Assembly (NCBI GenBank): GCA_964019415.1
Contig: OZ025875.1
Coordinates: 3,517,911-3,581,910 of the forward strand
DNA: 64,000 nucleotides
Direction of reading: 5' to 3'
Source: Ianthella basta
Taxonomy: Eukaryota; Porifera; Demospongiae; Verongiida; Ianthellidae
Positions within the stretch are counted from its first letter, which is position 1. Each line of letters begins with the position of its first letter. The notes beneath the pieces are model-generated. The model did no database searches and was not told the origin of the DNA. It saw only the letters and a list, made by a program, of their open reading frames with translations. The position numbers and the translations under genes were made by a program. Shown here one piece after another: positions 40,461 through 54,400 of this stretch.

Positions 40461-40865
40461 CTCCTGGCTCCACAAATACTATTAAACACAGTTGAAGTGG
40501 TAGACTGATATAACATGAAAGTACTTTCTTCCTAACACATTCTCAATTCAGCATTGTATGTCATATGTAGCTAAGCACTGGCAGTGTACGGTGTGAGGTG
40601 TGCTATGAGACATGTTTGCTGTAAGAGTATACACTGAAAGTGTCTAGGCGTGGCTTTGTACATGAATGCAGAATCCTAATTGCGAGTAGCCCACTTGCAT
40701 TCACTTAGCAACGTTCTGTAACGCCTATGCGTTAAAATAACGGCACGCGTATACACGTACCATGCATGCATGCACCTTGCACAGGCCTATAGGGCGGTTA
40801 TACGTAGCTCCAGGCGACAAGAGATCTTGTGTTATGCGGCGCACTCGCTTGGAAGTACCATAGGC
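40461..40865. promoter_or_regulatory. ST4 promoter region, subtype A type
   Basis: Collinear with 23560-24011 upstream of ST1, including AGGGCGGTTATACGTAGCTC near 40793 about 70 bp before the Met. The conservation after the MALT1 stop codon shows that the copied segment ran from the MALT1 tail through the ST promoter. Confidence 0.5.
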
Positions 40866-42669
40866 ATGCACAATATACTTGTAGCTCTGTACTTGAAGCC
40901 TGGAGTGCTAGTCCTAGTTGCTTTCTTGTATAGTTTTGTGTTCGTCTGCGTTTTGCTGCAACAAAGCGCCAATGATCTGGGCAAGGAGCAGGTGCGGTTG
41001 ATTCCGCTCAACTACAACGCTAGCGGATACCCACAAGAGGTTTCCTCGACAGAACATCGTAGCATATTCGCCGTACTTCGTGTCTCCCCGTCCCATGAAA
41101 GCAATGCTACTGATCTAGAACAGCCGAAATTGCGCTCCACGGCGCTACCCAGCGACCCGCCAACGCCACTTCAGGACACTACCGAAAGATCGCTGTTTGG
41201 CAAAATATCGGACATTGTGGACATGAACCTGTTTATTAGTGACAGGGCGCTGTTCAGAAAGTTTCCACAGGCAAAGTACCTGTCCTCTAAAGCGAACCAA
41301 CAGTTACGGTACTGCACACTAGAGGCCTTAGCACCAGACTTCTACAACCTCAGTCGCATGGTCAACCAAGAAGATGGCGATCAGTGTACCAAACTAGAGG
41401 ACATGCATTTCACTGGGGCAGATGGTTTGTCCTCAATGTGGCCTCGCACTGCCCTGGCAAGTTTCCCAGGTTCTGGAAATACCTGGTTACGTACTCTGCT
41501 AGAACAGTTGACAGGAATCTTCACAGGATCGGAGGATAGATGTGACAGAGTATTGAGAGCAAGTGGCCATCTTGGAGAAGGCATCACCACTAATGATGTT
41601 CTAGCTATCAAGACTCACTTTGCTAAAGATAACGGCTATGGAAAGGCCATTGTACTTGTTCGTGATCCATTTGATGCCATATTGGCCGAGTATCACAGAA
41701 GCACCTTATGGAGTCATGTTGGAAAACTTGAGCCAGCACATTTTGGTAAGACCTACATAATGATTGAATTTAAACATGCATGCACTGGCAGACACACACA
41801 TGTGCACATGCACACATCATGCCATGTCATGAGAATTATCAATTAATACTAGACTATAACTTTAGCTGATGTGCCATGTGAACACATAATGGGTTAAATT
41901 GTATATAAATTTGAATTCACTGCATGACCCACGGCACTTGTTTTCTTGCTTCTTCCCAGAGTACTCTATAGATACATTTATAATGAATGCATGACTAACA
42001 TGTATGCACAAATGCATGACTGTACATGTGTGGCTTGTAATGTAATGCAATAAGTATCTTTTACAAGTAGGTGTATTGTGCATGCTTATGTTGCTTTTGC
42101 TATCAGTGAACTGGTCATTCTGCGTTCTTCTTGCAGAGACACATTACTTGAAGTGGACAACAGATGTGGCACGGCTTCACAAGGAATGGCTGAAATTTAC
42201 ATCATTTTGGTTGGGGGCAAACGTTACAGTTCCAAGAATTGTTGTCAGTTATGATGGCCTGAAGGTTAATCAAACATATACATTGGTGCAAATCATGAAT
42301 TTTCTAGGTCTCAAGTACAGCAAGGAGAAGCTAACTTGTGTAACCCAAATGGGAGCAGCTCGAAGCTTCAAACGATCCAAGTCAAAGGGTGAAAAGTACT
42401 ACCCTTACACCCTTCAACACATTTCTCACATTAGAACAGCCATTTTAGCAGCAGGTGATCTCTTGAAAGGCCATGGCATAGACTACAGCAGTTGGCTGCA
42501 TCATTCAAACGTATTATATAAGAATGCAGTTTCTGCACTGTGGCACAAAGCCAAAATGTCAAGACTTCGGCACAATGCTAACCTTTCAGCATTGCATCAT
42601 AATAGTAACCATGGCAGTAGATCTAGCAGACATAACAAAGAAATAATTGATCTCAAAATATTATCATAA
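40866..42669 (+). CDS. ST4: WSCD-like Golgi sulfotransferase, subtype A
   Basis: Exons 40866-41745 and 42137-42669, 470 residues. Both PAPS motifs and the membrane anchor are intact. It is almost identical to ST2 in exon 2 and in the intron, where it carries the uninterrupted sequence GGGTTAAATTGTATATAAA that defines the empty site of the ST2 Helitron. A small change relative to ST2 in exon 2 is LLKGHGIDYSSW instead of LLTDHGIDYSSW. An upstream in-frame ATG at 40770 was rejected by paralogue comparison. Confidence 0.9.
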
Positions 42670-43634
42670 TTATAATTTTGTAATAATTTGCAGTTGATGG
42701 AGTGAAAACACATATCATCCGTGTAAGTTGCTGAAAGTCATGCAGACAGCAGCAGGCACTAGCATCAGTGGCTGTTGGAGGAGTGGATGGGTACAACTGC
42801 ATGCAAACCTTGCCTAGCCTGTGCACATTTCATGTTGTAATAATTTATCGTAGGCTTGATTATAGTCCTATGCCGTGCTTCTGAAATATTAATGATGTAT
42901 GTAAGGGCTGTGAACATCCACCATTATGGTGTTAGAGAGCTGTCTGTTCCCCCAAAGGGTTGTGACAGAAAGCTAAAATGAAAAACATGCAGCGAACTCT
43001 GTGTACAGCACAGGAATGAACTGTCCAAAGTGGGTACTTACACATGTAACTTCACATAGAGGTTGGTGAATTGCTGTGCTGCAAGGCTTTTTGAGAATAC
43101 CATAATTTCTCCTTAGCAGCATTAGGCAGGCAGCATCCAGACATCACTAATTGCAAGCAACCACTTTAACTCTTGATTGCACAGCAACACAGTGGATGTC
43201 CATTATACCCTAGGCTTACATCATGATAATTTATCATTGCTGTGACAAGGTATGGCTGCAGTCCAGCCAACGATTACTTATTACAGTTAACTCCTGCCAC
43301 TAACCTTTGCATTCCTAACTATTTTCGATCTGTGACAATAACTCAGCATCAGCATGCATGCACATGCAGCCATAGGCTGCTTACCAAACACTTGCAGACT
43401 CCATTTCATATGACGACAGCAATGGGAACTGGGTGCTGTAGGTTTACTATGCATGGTTTGTTCCTCACACTGTGCACTGGCATCACTGAAGATTGATTAG
43501 AAGTCATGATTAATTTCTGCCAAGAGGTACGTATCACTGTTCTTTAGTGCATGTGATGCTGCCTGACATTACACATGCTGTGAAATGCACCAGTAGTCTT
43601 CACACAACACGTACTACCAACATTTGTGTGTGTG
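42670..43634. repeat. Duplicated intergenic spacer downstream of ST4
   Basis: Near-identical to 31686-32644. No gene. Confidence 0.8.
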
Positions 43635-45778
43635 GGCAAGCAACCGATGTTGGCAGGTAGGTGGCAGAAGCCCTTCCTTAAATGTGTGGGACTCCTAAAT
43701 GTACTTCTCCTTCTTGTGTACATCTATACATTGTAGAAACAATGCAATATCATCAGAATACTGTCCACCAGAGACCCCAGGTGACAGCACACAATGTCGT
43801 TGACTGGAGTGGACCACATGATCATGAGGCTCAGTGATGGGATAGACAGATCGGCAGCATATGAGGATGCATGTGGCCAGCCCAGCACCTGACCAAGAGT
43901 ACATAAAAAGGTGGAGAAAGCTGGATATACCTCTGGTAGGTGGTATTGCAGTAGTAACTGTCAACACAGTTCAAAGCATGACTGATGTGCAGCACACCAC
44001 AGTGTGTATGTGAGTAATAATAGCTTCATATATGAGGGTATTAGCTGTAAAAAGTTCTAGTACAATGTCCCTTGCATGGGGCTGCTCAGATTTGATCTCA
44101 TGCAGGTGATCGATACTATGCATTTAAGTACTACGCTCAATTTGTTTCCAACTGTTTAGATCTCATTTCATCTGCTCGGGCTTGCCAAAGTACCTCCCTC
44201 TGAGCAATGTTGAACTGAGGGGAAAGCTGAATATAGTGATGCTGACCCCTTAGGGGATCATCTCTAATGTGATGAGAATAACTGTCTGTGCTGAGTTACA
44301 GGGTGCTGAGATGGCATAGCTCGATCTGTGTCAGTCAATATTGATGTATAGTAAGCACTGACTACCTGTTACTATGCATATTGCCATACAAATAGGCCCT
44401 GACTGAACTCTGTCCTCTGTCACTGTCCATATTGACATTGAGGCACTGACATTCTCTGTCATCCACATATCTCTGTCTTGTCTATACTGACATTAAGGCA
44501 CCGACATGCAAGCACTGCATGATACCACAAATACACTATAATTATTGCATGTGCATGATTATGACAGTCATAGTCACTGCTTATTGAGTATATCTAGCTA
44601 TACAATGTTCACTGTGAGTACCAATTGATTATATAGCTTTAAGGAGGTCATATGTTTAATGTGTTTGGCCTGGAGTTTAACTCTATGTATAGTGGGAATA
44701 GCTAGTGGCTGTGGACCATGGCACTTCATCTTCAGTCTGTGAACTGTAGTTAGTGTACAGTACTACAGGTGCATGTACTGTGTATGGCTCATTAATCATT
44801 ATACACCACTGCAACAAAAAATCCATCACAACAGCATATATAAGCAATTGACTTTATCATGAAAGACAACATTGTGAACTACACATAGTAAGAAAGAGAG
44901 GGAGAGGGGGTCAATGGCAGTGGACTGGATCAGAGTCAGCAACCTCCAGATCCACATATAGGCAACCACTAGTTGGTCACTGCCAACATGCCATTGATCT
45001 CCATTCCATTGATTCATTAATTAAATTGACACTGATTAGTCAGTGCCCCAGGTTGGAGTTTCAAAGGAGGCTCTGGATTGAACCCACCCACTTTGCTACT
45101 TAGGGAGGGAATGGATCAATGGCTGTTGGCAGTGACATTGACCAATGCAGTGGTTTCGGCTGCTAAAGGGTCGATCGTCTATAGCTCTGGAGGTTGCTGC
45201 ATGGCTCTGATCTGCATGATCCACTGCCATTCCCCTTCTCTAGCTCTTTCCTACCATGTGTAGTTCACAACATTGCATGTCCTGTGTTTACATAACCATG
45301 GTACATAGACCATGCATGCATGATCTCCACTAGCATGTCTTTATCATATAATCTCATCTGGTCTTTACACAGAAAGAGAAAGTGGAATTGAGGTGCGTGA
45401 CCATGAGGAATGTAAAACTGAGACCCATGCAGCATGTTATTGTTCTCCGGAGCATTTGAAGGCTGAAGTTAACCATGTTCTGTGATTATAACTATTCATA
45501 ATGTTGTATAATTATGCATGCTTGCATGGTGCTGTACTTTGGGCTTGTACAGATTCTAGGAGTGTAACGTACCATTGTGGCCAGGACCATGCACAAGCTT
45601 CTGTGAGGATTACGCTAGCTATAGCTTGTAAACTGTTTTGCAAGTGTATTGTGTTCCTCCCTGTGTAGGATTAACATCTCTCTGAACAATGGACACGGAA
45701 GACAGCAATTACGTAGGAAGACAGACCTATACACTGCTCCTGCCGCCCTGCACTATGCCATTCTCAAGCCCAGTTAAC
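43635..45778 (+). pseudogene. psiMALT1 copy 3: decayed duplicate of the MALT1 3' end
   Basis: Near-identical to copy 1 over its length, with exon equivalents at about 43735-43937, 44177-44340, 45371-45475 and 45667-45777. It carries the same premature TAG (ACCCCTTAG near 44247) and the same foldback insertion, so the inactivating changes predate the duplication that made copies 1 and 3. Extra differences such as a 6-bp insertion (CATGATCATGAG near 43817) are private. Confidence 0.85.
44880..45260. mobile_element. Foldback element inside psiMALT1 copy 3
   Basis: Same inverted-repeat element as at 33895-34290, with a slightly shorter left arm. Flanking sequence is also shared, so it was inherited by duplication and not inserted independently. 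Confidence 0.72.
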
Positions 45779-46264
45779 TATACTGGCTACACAAGTATTA
45801 TTAAACCCATGTTGAATTGGCTGACCGAGTCATGACTATATATTATATGTATCATTTACTGTTTGTTCTTACATAACAAGACATTCTCAATTCAACATTG
45901 TTTATCATAAGTATGTCAGCATTGCAGTGTATGGTGTGAGCCATGCTATCAGACATGTTTGTTGTAAAACGGAAAGTCAGTTTCCTTGAATATGTGTATA
46001 CACTGAAGGTCAATGGTACCATAGGTTTGGCTTTGTATAGAAGCCTCTTTGCAGTGTAGATATAGAGGAGCTAAGGATTAACCTCGCATTCACACACAAT
46101 CTAGACATGTAGCGCCTATATGGCTTATGTAGCCATATACGTGTATGTGTATGCTAGCGTATGACGACAAGTCTTAGAGTCTATTGCGGGTAGAGGTTAG
46201 TTCTTAACGGCTGCTGGCCTGAGGCGTGCACTCGTTCCATCCCTATAGTAGCCAAGCATATAAT
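45779..46264. promoter_or_regulatory. ST5 promoter region, subtype B type
   Basis: Near-identical to 34801-35285 upstream of ST3. No well-defined core element beyond the shared CATATACGTGTATGTGTATG. Confidence 0.45.
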
Positions 46265-47884
46265 ATGCTGGTAGCTCTGACCTTAAAGCCTAAAGTGCTA
46301 GTCCTAGTTGCTTTCTTGTATACTTTTGTGTTCGCCTGCGTTTTGCTGCAACATAGCACCAATGATCTGGGCAAGGAGCAGGCGCGGCCGCTCAACGTCC
46401 ACCAAGCTAGCGGATATCCAGAAGAGATTTCTTCGACACAACGCCGCAGCCAATTTGCAGTACCTCTTCCCCCTCCGGCCGATGAAGGCAATGTTACAAA
46501 ACAGCCGAAATTGCACTCCACGGCGCTACCCAGCGACCCGCCAACGCCACTTCAGGACACTACCGAAAGATCGCTGTTTGGCAAAATATTGGACATTGTG
46601 GACATGAGGCTGTTAATAAGCGACAGGGCGCTGTTCAGAAAGTTTCCACAGGCAAAGTACCTGTCCTCTAAAGCGAACCAACAGTTACGGTACTGCACAC
46701 TAGAACCCTTAGCACCAGACTTCTACAACCTCAGTCGCATGATCAGCCAGGAAGATGGTGATCAGTGTACCAAACTAGAGGACATGCATTTCACTGGGGC
46801 AGAGGGTTTGTCATCCCTGTGGCCTCGCACTGCCCTGGCAAGTTTTCCAGGTTCTGGAAATACCTGGTTCCGTACTCTGCTAGAACAGTTGACAGGAATC
46901 TTCACAGGATCAGAGGATAGATGTGACAGAGTATTGAGAGCTAGTGGTCATCTTGGAGAAGGCATCACCACTAATGATGTTCTAGCTATCAAGACTCATT
47001 TTGCTGAAGATAACGGCTATGAAAAGGCCATTGTACTTGTTCGTGATCCATTTGATGCCATATTGGCCGAGTATCACAGAAGCACCTTATGGAGTCATGT
47101 TGGAAAACTTGAGCCAGCACATTTTGGTAAGACCTATAATAAATAAAACATGCATGCACTACAATTAACACACCACACTTGTTTTCTTGCTTGTTCCCAG
47201 ATACTCAATAGATATATTGATACTTTCATAGTCAATGCATAACAATGCATAACACAAATGCATGACTGTGTGGCTTGAAATGTGATGCAATAAGTATCCT
47301 TTACAAGTAGGTGCATTGTGCATGCTTCTGTTGCTTTTGCTATATCAGTGAACTGGTCATTCTGTGTTCTTCTTGCAGCGACACATTACTTGAAGTGGAC
47401 AACAGATGTGGCAATGCTTCACAAGGAATGGCTGAAATTCACTTCATTTTGGTTGGGCGCAAACATTACAGTTCCAAGAATTGTAGTTAGTTATGATGGC
47501 CTAAAGGTTAATCAAACATCTACATTGGTGCAAATCATGAATTTTCTAAATCTCAACTACAGCAAGGAGAAGCTAACTTGTGTAACCCAAATGGGAGCAG
47601 CTCAAAGCTTCAAGCGACCTGAGTCAAAGGGTGAAAAGTACTACCCTTACACCCTTCAACAAATTTCTCACATTAGAACAGCCATTTTAGCAGCAGGTGA
47701 TCTCTTGACAGACCATGGCATAGACTACAGCAGTTGGCTGCACCATTCAAACGTGCTATATAAGAAAGCAGTTTCAGCACTGTGGCACAAAACCAACATT
47801 TCAAGACTACAACACAATGCCAACCTTTCAAGACTGCAACATAATACAAACCGTAGCAGTGGATCTATAGCAGAATCAATATAG
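46265..47884 (+). CDS. ST5: WSCD-like Golgi sulfotransferase, subtype B
   Basis: Exons 46265-47126 and 47379-47884, 455 residues; the most compact copy (252-bp intron). The start at MLVALTLKPK matches ST3. PAPS motifs are intact with a conservative change (SFPGSGNTWFR). Other private changes: LEPLAPDFY for LEALAPDFY, YEKAIVLVRDP for YGKAIVLVRDP, FLNLNYS for FLGLNYS and RPESKG for RSKSKG. The splice-junction codon is GCG (Ala). The stop is lost relative to ST1, extending the C-terminus to SSGSIAESI. It is the last copy of the array. Confidence 0.9.
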
Positions 47885-49685
47885 AGATTGATCTCAAATT
47901 GTCATAATACAATATTGTATTAATCATAGCATTTCCAATGGTTCAATTTGTACATGCATGGTATAATAGCTATTGAAGATCCACAGATTGATACACCCAC
48001 TTTAAATTAATGCATGTGCTTGAAGCTCACAAACTTCCCTTGCATCGTGACCATGCAGTAATGAACCTCTACAGTAACAAATTATACAGTGTTGCTTGAT
48101 TATTGTGACTCTTTACATGCCATATATATGGTGTTACTGTCTCCTATCCTTGTCTTGTGTGCATGCTCAGTTGATTTGCAGTTCCTGTGTTCTCAGAGCT
48201 CATTTGAGTTGTCAACCTGTTCACTTGAGTTGTCCTAGTTCCACAGAGTTGACCCCATCCTGTTACAAGTGCATCATTTTATGTATACTAGTGCATGCTA
48301 CAATGGAAAGACCACTAGTATTATAGCACAATTCACTGCAGAGGGTGCATGTGGGCACCATGCACAAGTGAAAGTAGAGTCTGTGTTTATGCACTACATA
48401 TAAGGTACACTGTGATACACTGCTCGCTAGAGTCCTGGTACATGCATGCATGCATGCAACACCATCAGGTCCTCAGAACATCAAAAGGGTCCCATACCCC
48501 TGGAAGTTGCTTACTTACTTGTCATAACACATTACATTTGGGTGACATGACATAATGTACATGCACATCCTCCACATGGCTGCATGCCCTGTTCATAGAC
48601 ACTCGCACTTTATAATTTACATGACTGTGCTGTATGAATTCACTGATTGAAGGTGGCATGCCCTAAATATATATAAGCTACCAAAAATTCTGATTTTTTT
48701 TAGGTTATGGTGACTGGAACAATTCATGAGCATCCAGACAGTTGAAACATAAAGTCAGGTATGAAGTTACAAAGCTTACAAAACTGCCATGATATTGTAT
48801 CTCGTATCATTGTAAAACTGCCATGCTCCTCAAATAATGGTTACAGACATTTGTTTCCCTATAGGGAGTGTGCTCCATGTAAGCATATAATTGTATTCAT
48901 TGTATTTATCAATGTATTTTCTGATATGACTGATGGGGGTGGGGTATACTAAGAGGCAATCTGGTATACAGCTACACAGGAAGTGCATGGAGCTGGAACA
49001 CTTGGCAAGTATGTGTGCATGCGTGGCATGCAACAATGCATGATATGTAGCTACCCTTGTTCAAAATATATCGGAGAACACTTCCTGCAATTAATGCAGC
49101 TGTTAGACCTCAGCAAGCACTATTGGAAGAGGATCCAAGGTAGTATTTGGCAATTGTTCATAACTGTTAACCCATGCAATTATTAATAATCATATGCATG
49201 CACACATGTGCTGAGGCTAACCTCCAGTGCGTGCTGTAGAGATGAGGTGCAATTAAAGGCATAGCTACGTGAGTTCCAAGGGCTCCAGAACCATTAGCTA
49301 CCTCTGCTTAGGAATTACAAGTAGCTAACTAGCTAGCGGCCATGGCTTCAACTAGCTAGCTATTATTATAATAACTATGTAAGAATTCTTGCTACTCCAT
49401 ATACCCCTGCATGGAAAGCAGACATAATTCCTGTCCCCGCGCCCTCGGGGGTGCATCTCTCAGAGACCAGTTGCAGTGGGGGCTCAGACCAGATCTATAT
49501 ATTATGCTCAAACAACCTGTCCAGATGACGTCTGCTTTATTGTATGCTTACGTCGTTTATATACACGCTGTGTTAGTAACATAGATTAGGTTTCTGTATT
49601 AAAGTAGTAAATCTAGCGGGAAATTTGGAGCGTCTATGTATTTGCACGTGCACGTGGTTGTGTGGTTTGGCCAACATAAAGGAAG
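47885..49685. other. Intergenic region between ST5 and the first carrier gene
   Basis: AT-rich, with many GCATGCATG and CTAGCTAGC stretches. Short open frames have no domain. The SLC25 promoter must lie near the right end; no clear TATA or initiator was seen. Confidence 0.5.
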
Positions 49686-50173
49686 ATGTCGATTGCCGAG
49701 CATCAAGACGGCCCCTTCCTTCTCCCTGGTGATCGGACAATGGAACCTGCGTCACAGCCAATTACTGTCGCTCCTGTCGCTGATTTAATGTGCGGATCAC
49801 TGGGCGGAATGGCCTGTGTTCTCGCCGGCCAGCCCTTCGACACCGTCAAGACGAGGCTGCAAGCTGCGCCACATGCCTACCGGACGATCCCAACCTGTGT
49901 GAAGAAGACATTCCTGGAAGGAGGTATCCGCCCATTCTACCACGGTGCTACACCAGCCTTTACGAGTAACATGGTGGAGAACGCTGCCATATTCCTATTC
50001 TATAGCCAGTGCCAGAGACTGGTGCAGTGGATGGGTGGCGGTAGAGGCAGTGAGCAGACGCTGAGTGTCCATCAGAGAGGGTTGGCTGGGTCTCTCGCTG
50101 CTGTGTTTACTAGTGTCCTCATCAGCCCCCTGGAAATGTTCAAGTGCAGGCTACAAGTCCACCGACAGATGGG

Positions 50174-50267
<94 letters not shown>

Positions 50268-50809
50268 CTTCAAAGCACAAAGGCCCGGAAAACTGAATTT
50301 CCCATTCTGTCTCTGTCAATACTAATTGATCAGTTTGATGTCCAATTTCACGTTTGTGGGAAAACCAACCTGATGTAGCCAATAAGCAATAACAAGCATT
50401 TCTGAGATTTTACACTTTATTATATTCATAGCTTGTGTAATTGTGAGTGATTTAACAATAATTTGCAGTAGTTTGTGTAGCCAATCCAGTGTGCCATCAT
50501 CCATGCCAAGACAACACCCCACTTCACTCTAATGCAATGGTTCAATGCCCTGCATTTCCTGCTCAATGAACAGACTTTGATATGCTCTCTTGTGCATTCA
50601 ACAGTGCCTGGCATATGGTGCAACAGATATACAAGGAGGAAGGTTGGCGAGGCTATTTCAGGGGCCTCACCAGCACCTGGGCTAGGGAAATCCCCGGGTA
50701 CTACTGTTTCTTTCTTACCTATGAGGCTGCCAGGAGATGGCTGGTCGGACGTGAGGGACAGTCTGTTGACAGCCTAGGTGAGCTGTGTGTAAGGTGCCAG
50801 GTTGGTGGT

Positions 50810-50871
<62 letters not shown>

Positions 50872-50885
50872 GTGTGCGTGTGCGT

Positions 50886-50930
<45 letters not shown>

Positions 50931-51430
50931 TGTGCGTGTGTCTGTGTGTGTGTGTGTCTGTGTGTGTCTGTGTGTGTGTGTGTGTGTGTCTGTGTGTGTG
51001 TGCATGTGTGTGCATGTGTGTGTCTGTGTCTGTGTGTGTGTGTATCGGTGTGTCTGTGTGTGTGTTTGTAGGCATACCATTGGGGCTTCTGTGTGTTATA
51101 ATGTTTGAATACATGTATGTAGGATTAACTGATTCTGTTGTTTAAACATGGATGGATAGAATTGATCCTTATTCTTATGGGTGCATGTGCGTGTGTGCAT
51201 GTACTGTGCGTGTATGTATCTACTGTACTGTGTTGGTGTGATAGTGTTGTACTGTACTGTTCATCTTCGGTGTATGTCTTATCTATCCTGCTCCTACAGA
51301 AGGATACAAGGTTGTGTTAGCTGGTGGACTAGCGGGATGTGGGTTTTGGGCAGTAGCGTATCCACTGGACTCAGTAAAATCACGTATTCAGGTATCTACG
51401 TACAATGAGCTCTCCACACCCACCCACCTT

Positions 51431-51465
<35 letters not shown>

Positions 51466-54400
51466 TGTGTGTGTGTGAATGTGTGTGAATGTGTGTATGT
51501 GTGTGCATACATTCATGCATTGCACCTGTATATACACTTACCTTGTCAGTAGACAGTGTTTGAATACATGGCAACTTGTGATTGCCAACAAATGTGCTCA
51601 TTTGCACACACCGTTGTACAACCAGCAAGTAGAGAATAGCATAGTACAATGATCGTGTGGTTGAAGTGAATGTAGGCGGCCTATTGTGTTGCCTGCTCAC
51701 TAGGGAGGCTGATTTCATCTCCTTATACAGGTGAAAGCTGTGGAATCTGGCTCCTTTGTGAAGGTAGCACTGCAGATGCTAAGGAATGAAGGTACTGATA
51801 CATCTCCAGCAGCTTCTTGGCTTTGTTGTTGTTTGTACAGTTGCATGGGCCACTGGTGTGCATATGTGACTCTGGTGCGGAATAGGTTGGGCACTGGCCA
51901 CGGATCACATGACATTGGCCGGGAAGCATGCACATAGCAAATTTGTGCACAGTTCACACTGTAATGTTCTGTACTGTAGGGCGACCCTCTCTTTCTTGCT
52001 CGAGCTTGCAGGTATTCACACACATTGCACGCCATTCGAAAACGCTGCTAAAGCGGAATCTAAAATTGATACTACCTCTTTTATAGCCTGTCTGCCACCT
52101 CGCTGAGGCAGTAGACAGCAGAGAAGAGAGGAGCTTAGTCATGTACAAGCAAACATGGCAGGAAGCAAGGGAATGGTGTGCAAATCTGTTTGCTCCTTCT
52201 GCTGTGCTCACACATAAAACTGCCAAATTATTCCACTCCTGGTCGCTTGCAGCCATCATGCAACGTACTGTGTAGTATTATTCTTCGTACATAATTAAGA
52301 GGTTGTGCAATTAAAATCGTGGCCAACCTCCTTCAAATAATCTGTAATGAGGCATCGAGGGCAGTTCAGTGAGATGTACGATCCAGACTTTGCTTGTGCT
52401 TGTACCCACTGGTGAAGTACATTCATAGACCTCTTCCACAATGACACTATGTGTGTGTCTTCCTATTATGGTGTGATGGTTCAGTGGATTGGGTAACTGC
52501 ATGGAGGGTGGGGTATGAAGTGAACTCTGGCTTTATTCAGAAGGGGCTAACTTCTGAGTACACCCCTCATTTTACAAAGGTACATCTTTCTAGTAGAAAG
52601 ATGAAAGATGTGTACAGTTTCTATCTCTTTGGAGGAATGTGCCACATAGCCTGAATGTCACAGCCCTAATGACCATTGTGTATACATTGATTAGCTTCAG
52701 CATTGACCAGGTGAGTGTGTGTGGATCACTTCAGAATATGTGTGTCTACGTATGTATGCTCTGTTGTGTTATATCCTGTGGCACTGTAGCTAGCCTAGCT
52801 GTAGTGAGTAGATAGATGTTGACTGTCAAACAGATCATGTGTTTCGGCCCTAGCTAGGGCACCCATCAGTTGATTGTTAATGATTCCATAGAGGCTCATA
52901 GCTGTGTTGGTCAATCAGTCCAATATGTCAAGCAATACTGCAGCTTTTAGAACACAAGGTAGGAGCAGGACGTTTCGACCCGGAAGTCTTTGTCAACTGC
53001 TTACAATGATAAAGACCTCCGGGTCAAAACGTCCTGCTCCCACCTTGTGTTCTAAAAGCTGCAGTATTGCTCAATGTATCTGATTTGAGTTGATTATTAG
53101 TTTACTGTACAACACCAAGTCATTGGTGACTTCTCTAGTGTAAACTTTTGCCATTGTATAAATAACATACGTAAAGTCTTCCCGAATTGTTTGTTATGTA
53201 TAGTATGGCAGGAAGGTATAATTATGGCTAATATATAGAGTAAGACTGAGGTAAATATGAGCGCCGAGGTCATATATATCGGCTATAGACTGACCTGTAA
53301 TATGCATAATGTATAGTGTGGTGATTGTGTGACCGGTGCATGCCTTCTTGAGTATCTGAGAGCAAGGGGCTGAAGTTCTGCTTGAGAGAGACAGCCATTT
53401 GCATTCAGCACGCATTATATCATTGACTCTGAAATAGGGTGCCATTTGGCATCGTGACATCACCATGCAGCTTTGGGCTAACCAAAGAGATGATCGTGTG
53501 CCAGATTGACCAATGAGTTTTTCAGGAAATGAAATTCAAAATAAAAGCAGTTTTCCTTGTGGCCATGATGGAATGCTGCAGAGAATCTGGAAATTTGTTC
53601 TTTTTGGAAGGCAGACCAACTCTGACGCAAAAGTGGCTGGCAGGGCCTTTTGCCACACTTTAAGAGCAGCTTTTTAAAATGATTATAAGCATTTTGCTGG
53701 GCAACAAACTTGAAGAAGTCTATGGTCCATCTCTGTATATGTATCTTGTTCCCTGCCTGAAATGTTTTATGCAACAGCGCCAAGCACAGTGATTGGTACT
53801 TGGAAGGCCCTTTTTAATGGTATCCCCTCCTTCTCTGCTATTATGCCGGTTTTGGCGATTCTTGCATGAAAGATAGTCGCATCCTCTTCCCAAAAGCTTC
53901 CAGATCCTCCGCAGCACTCATTGTCACAGCTGCAATGATAAAAGTAAAACTTCTCCACCTGATGCGGTACACCCTAAACCTGATATCAGACCTGATGCAA
54001 TACTGGTGTGATGTCAGACCTCTTTTCAGGTCCATACCACATATATCTGAACATGCACCAATGTATTATTTCATATGGTTATGCAATCACCATTCTATAT
54101 TGTGAAACCATTGATGGAACTCTGGATAGGCCGAAAGTATTGAGTATTCTAAAAAAACTGACTGTTTTATATAATGTGACTAATTGTTTTGACTTATTAA
54201 AAGTGCAAACAGTTAACTCATGCTCCACCTGCAAAGTGAGGGAGTTGTGTTGGCAAGTGCTACCCGGAATGACTGATATTTGTTTGGGAATATTTGTTAC
54301 ATGACAAAGTCCTGTGTTGCCATCTGCGTGCCAGTAGTGATGGTCTGGAGTGTGTGACGCTGTAATTAATTCGCACAATTTGAAGAATGTAAGACCACGA

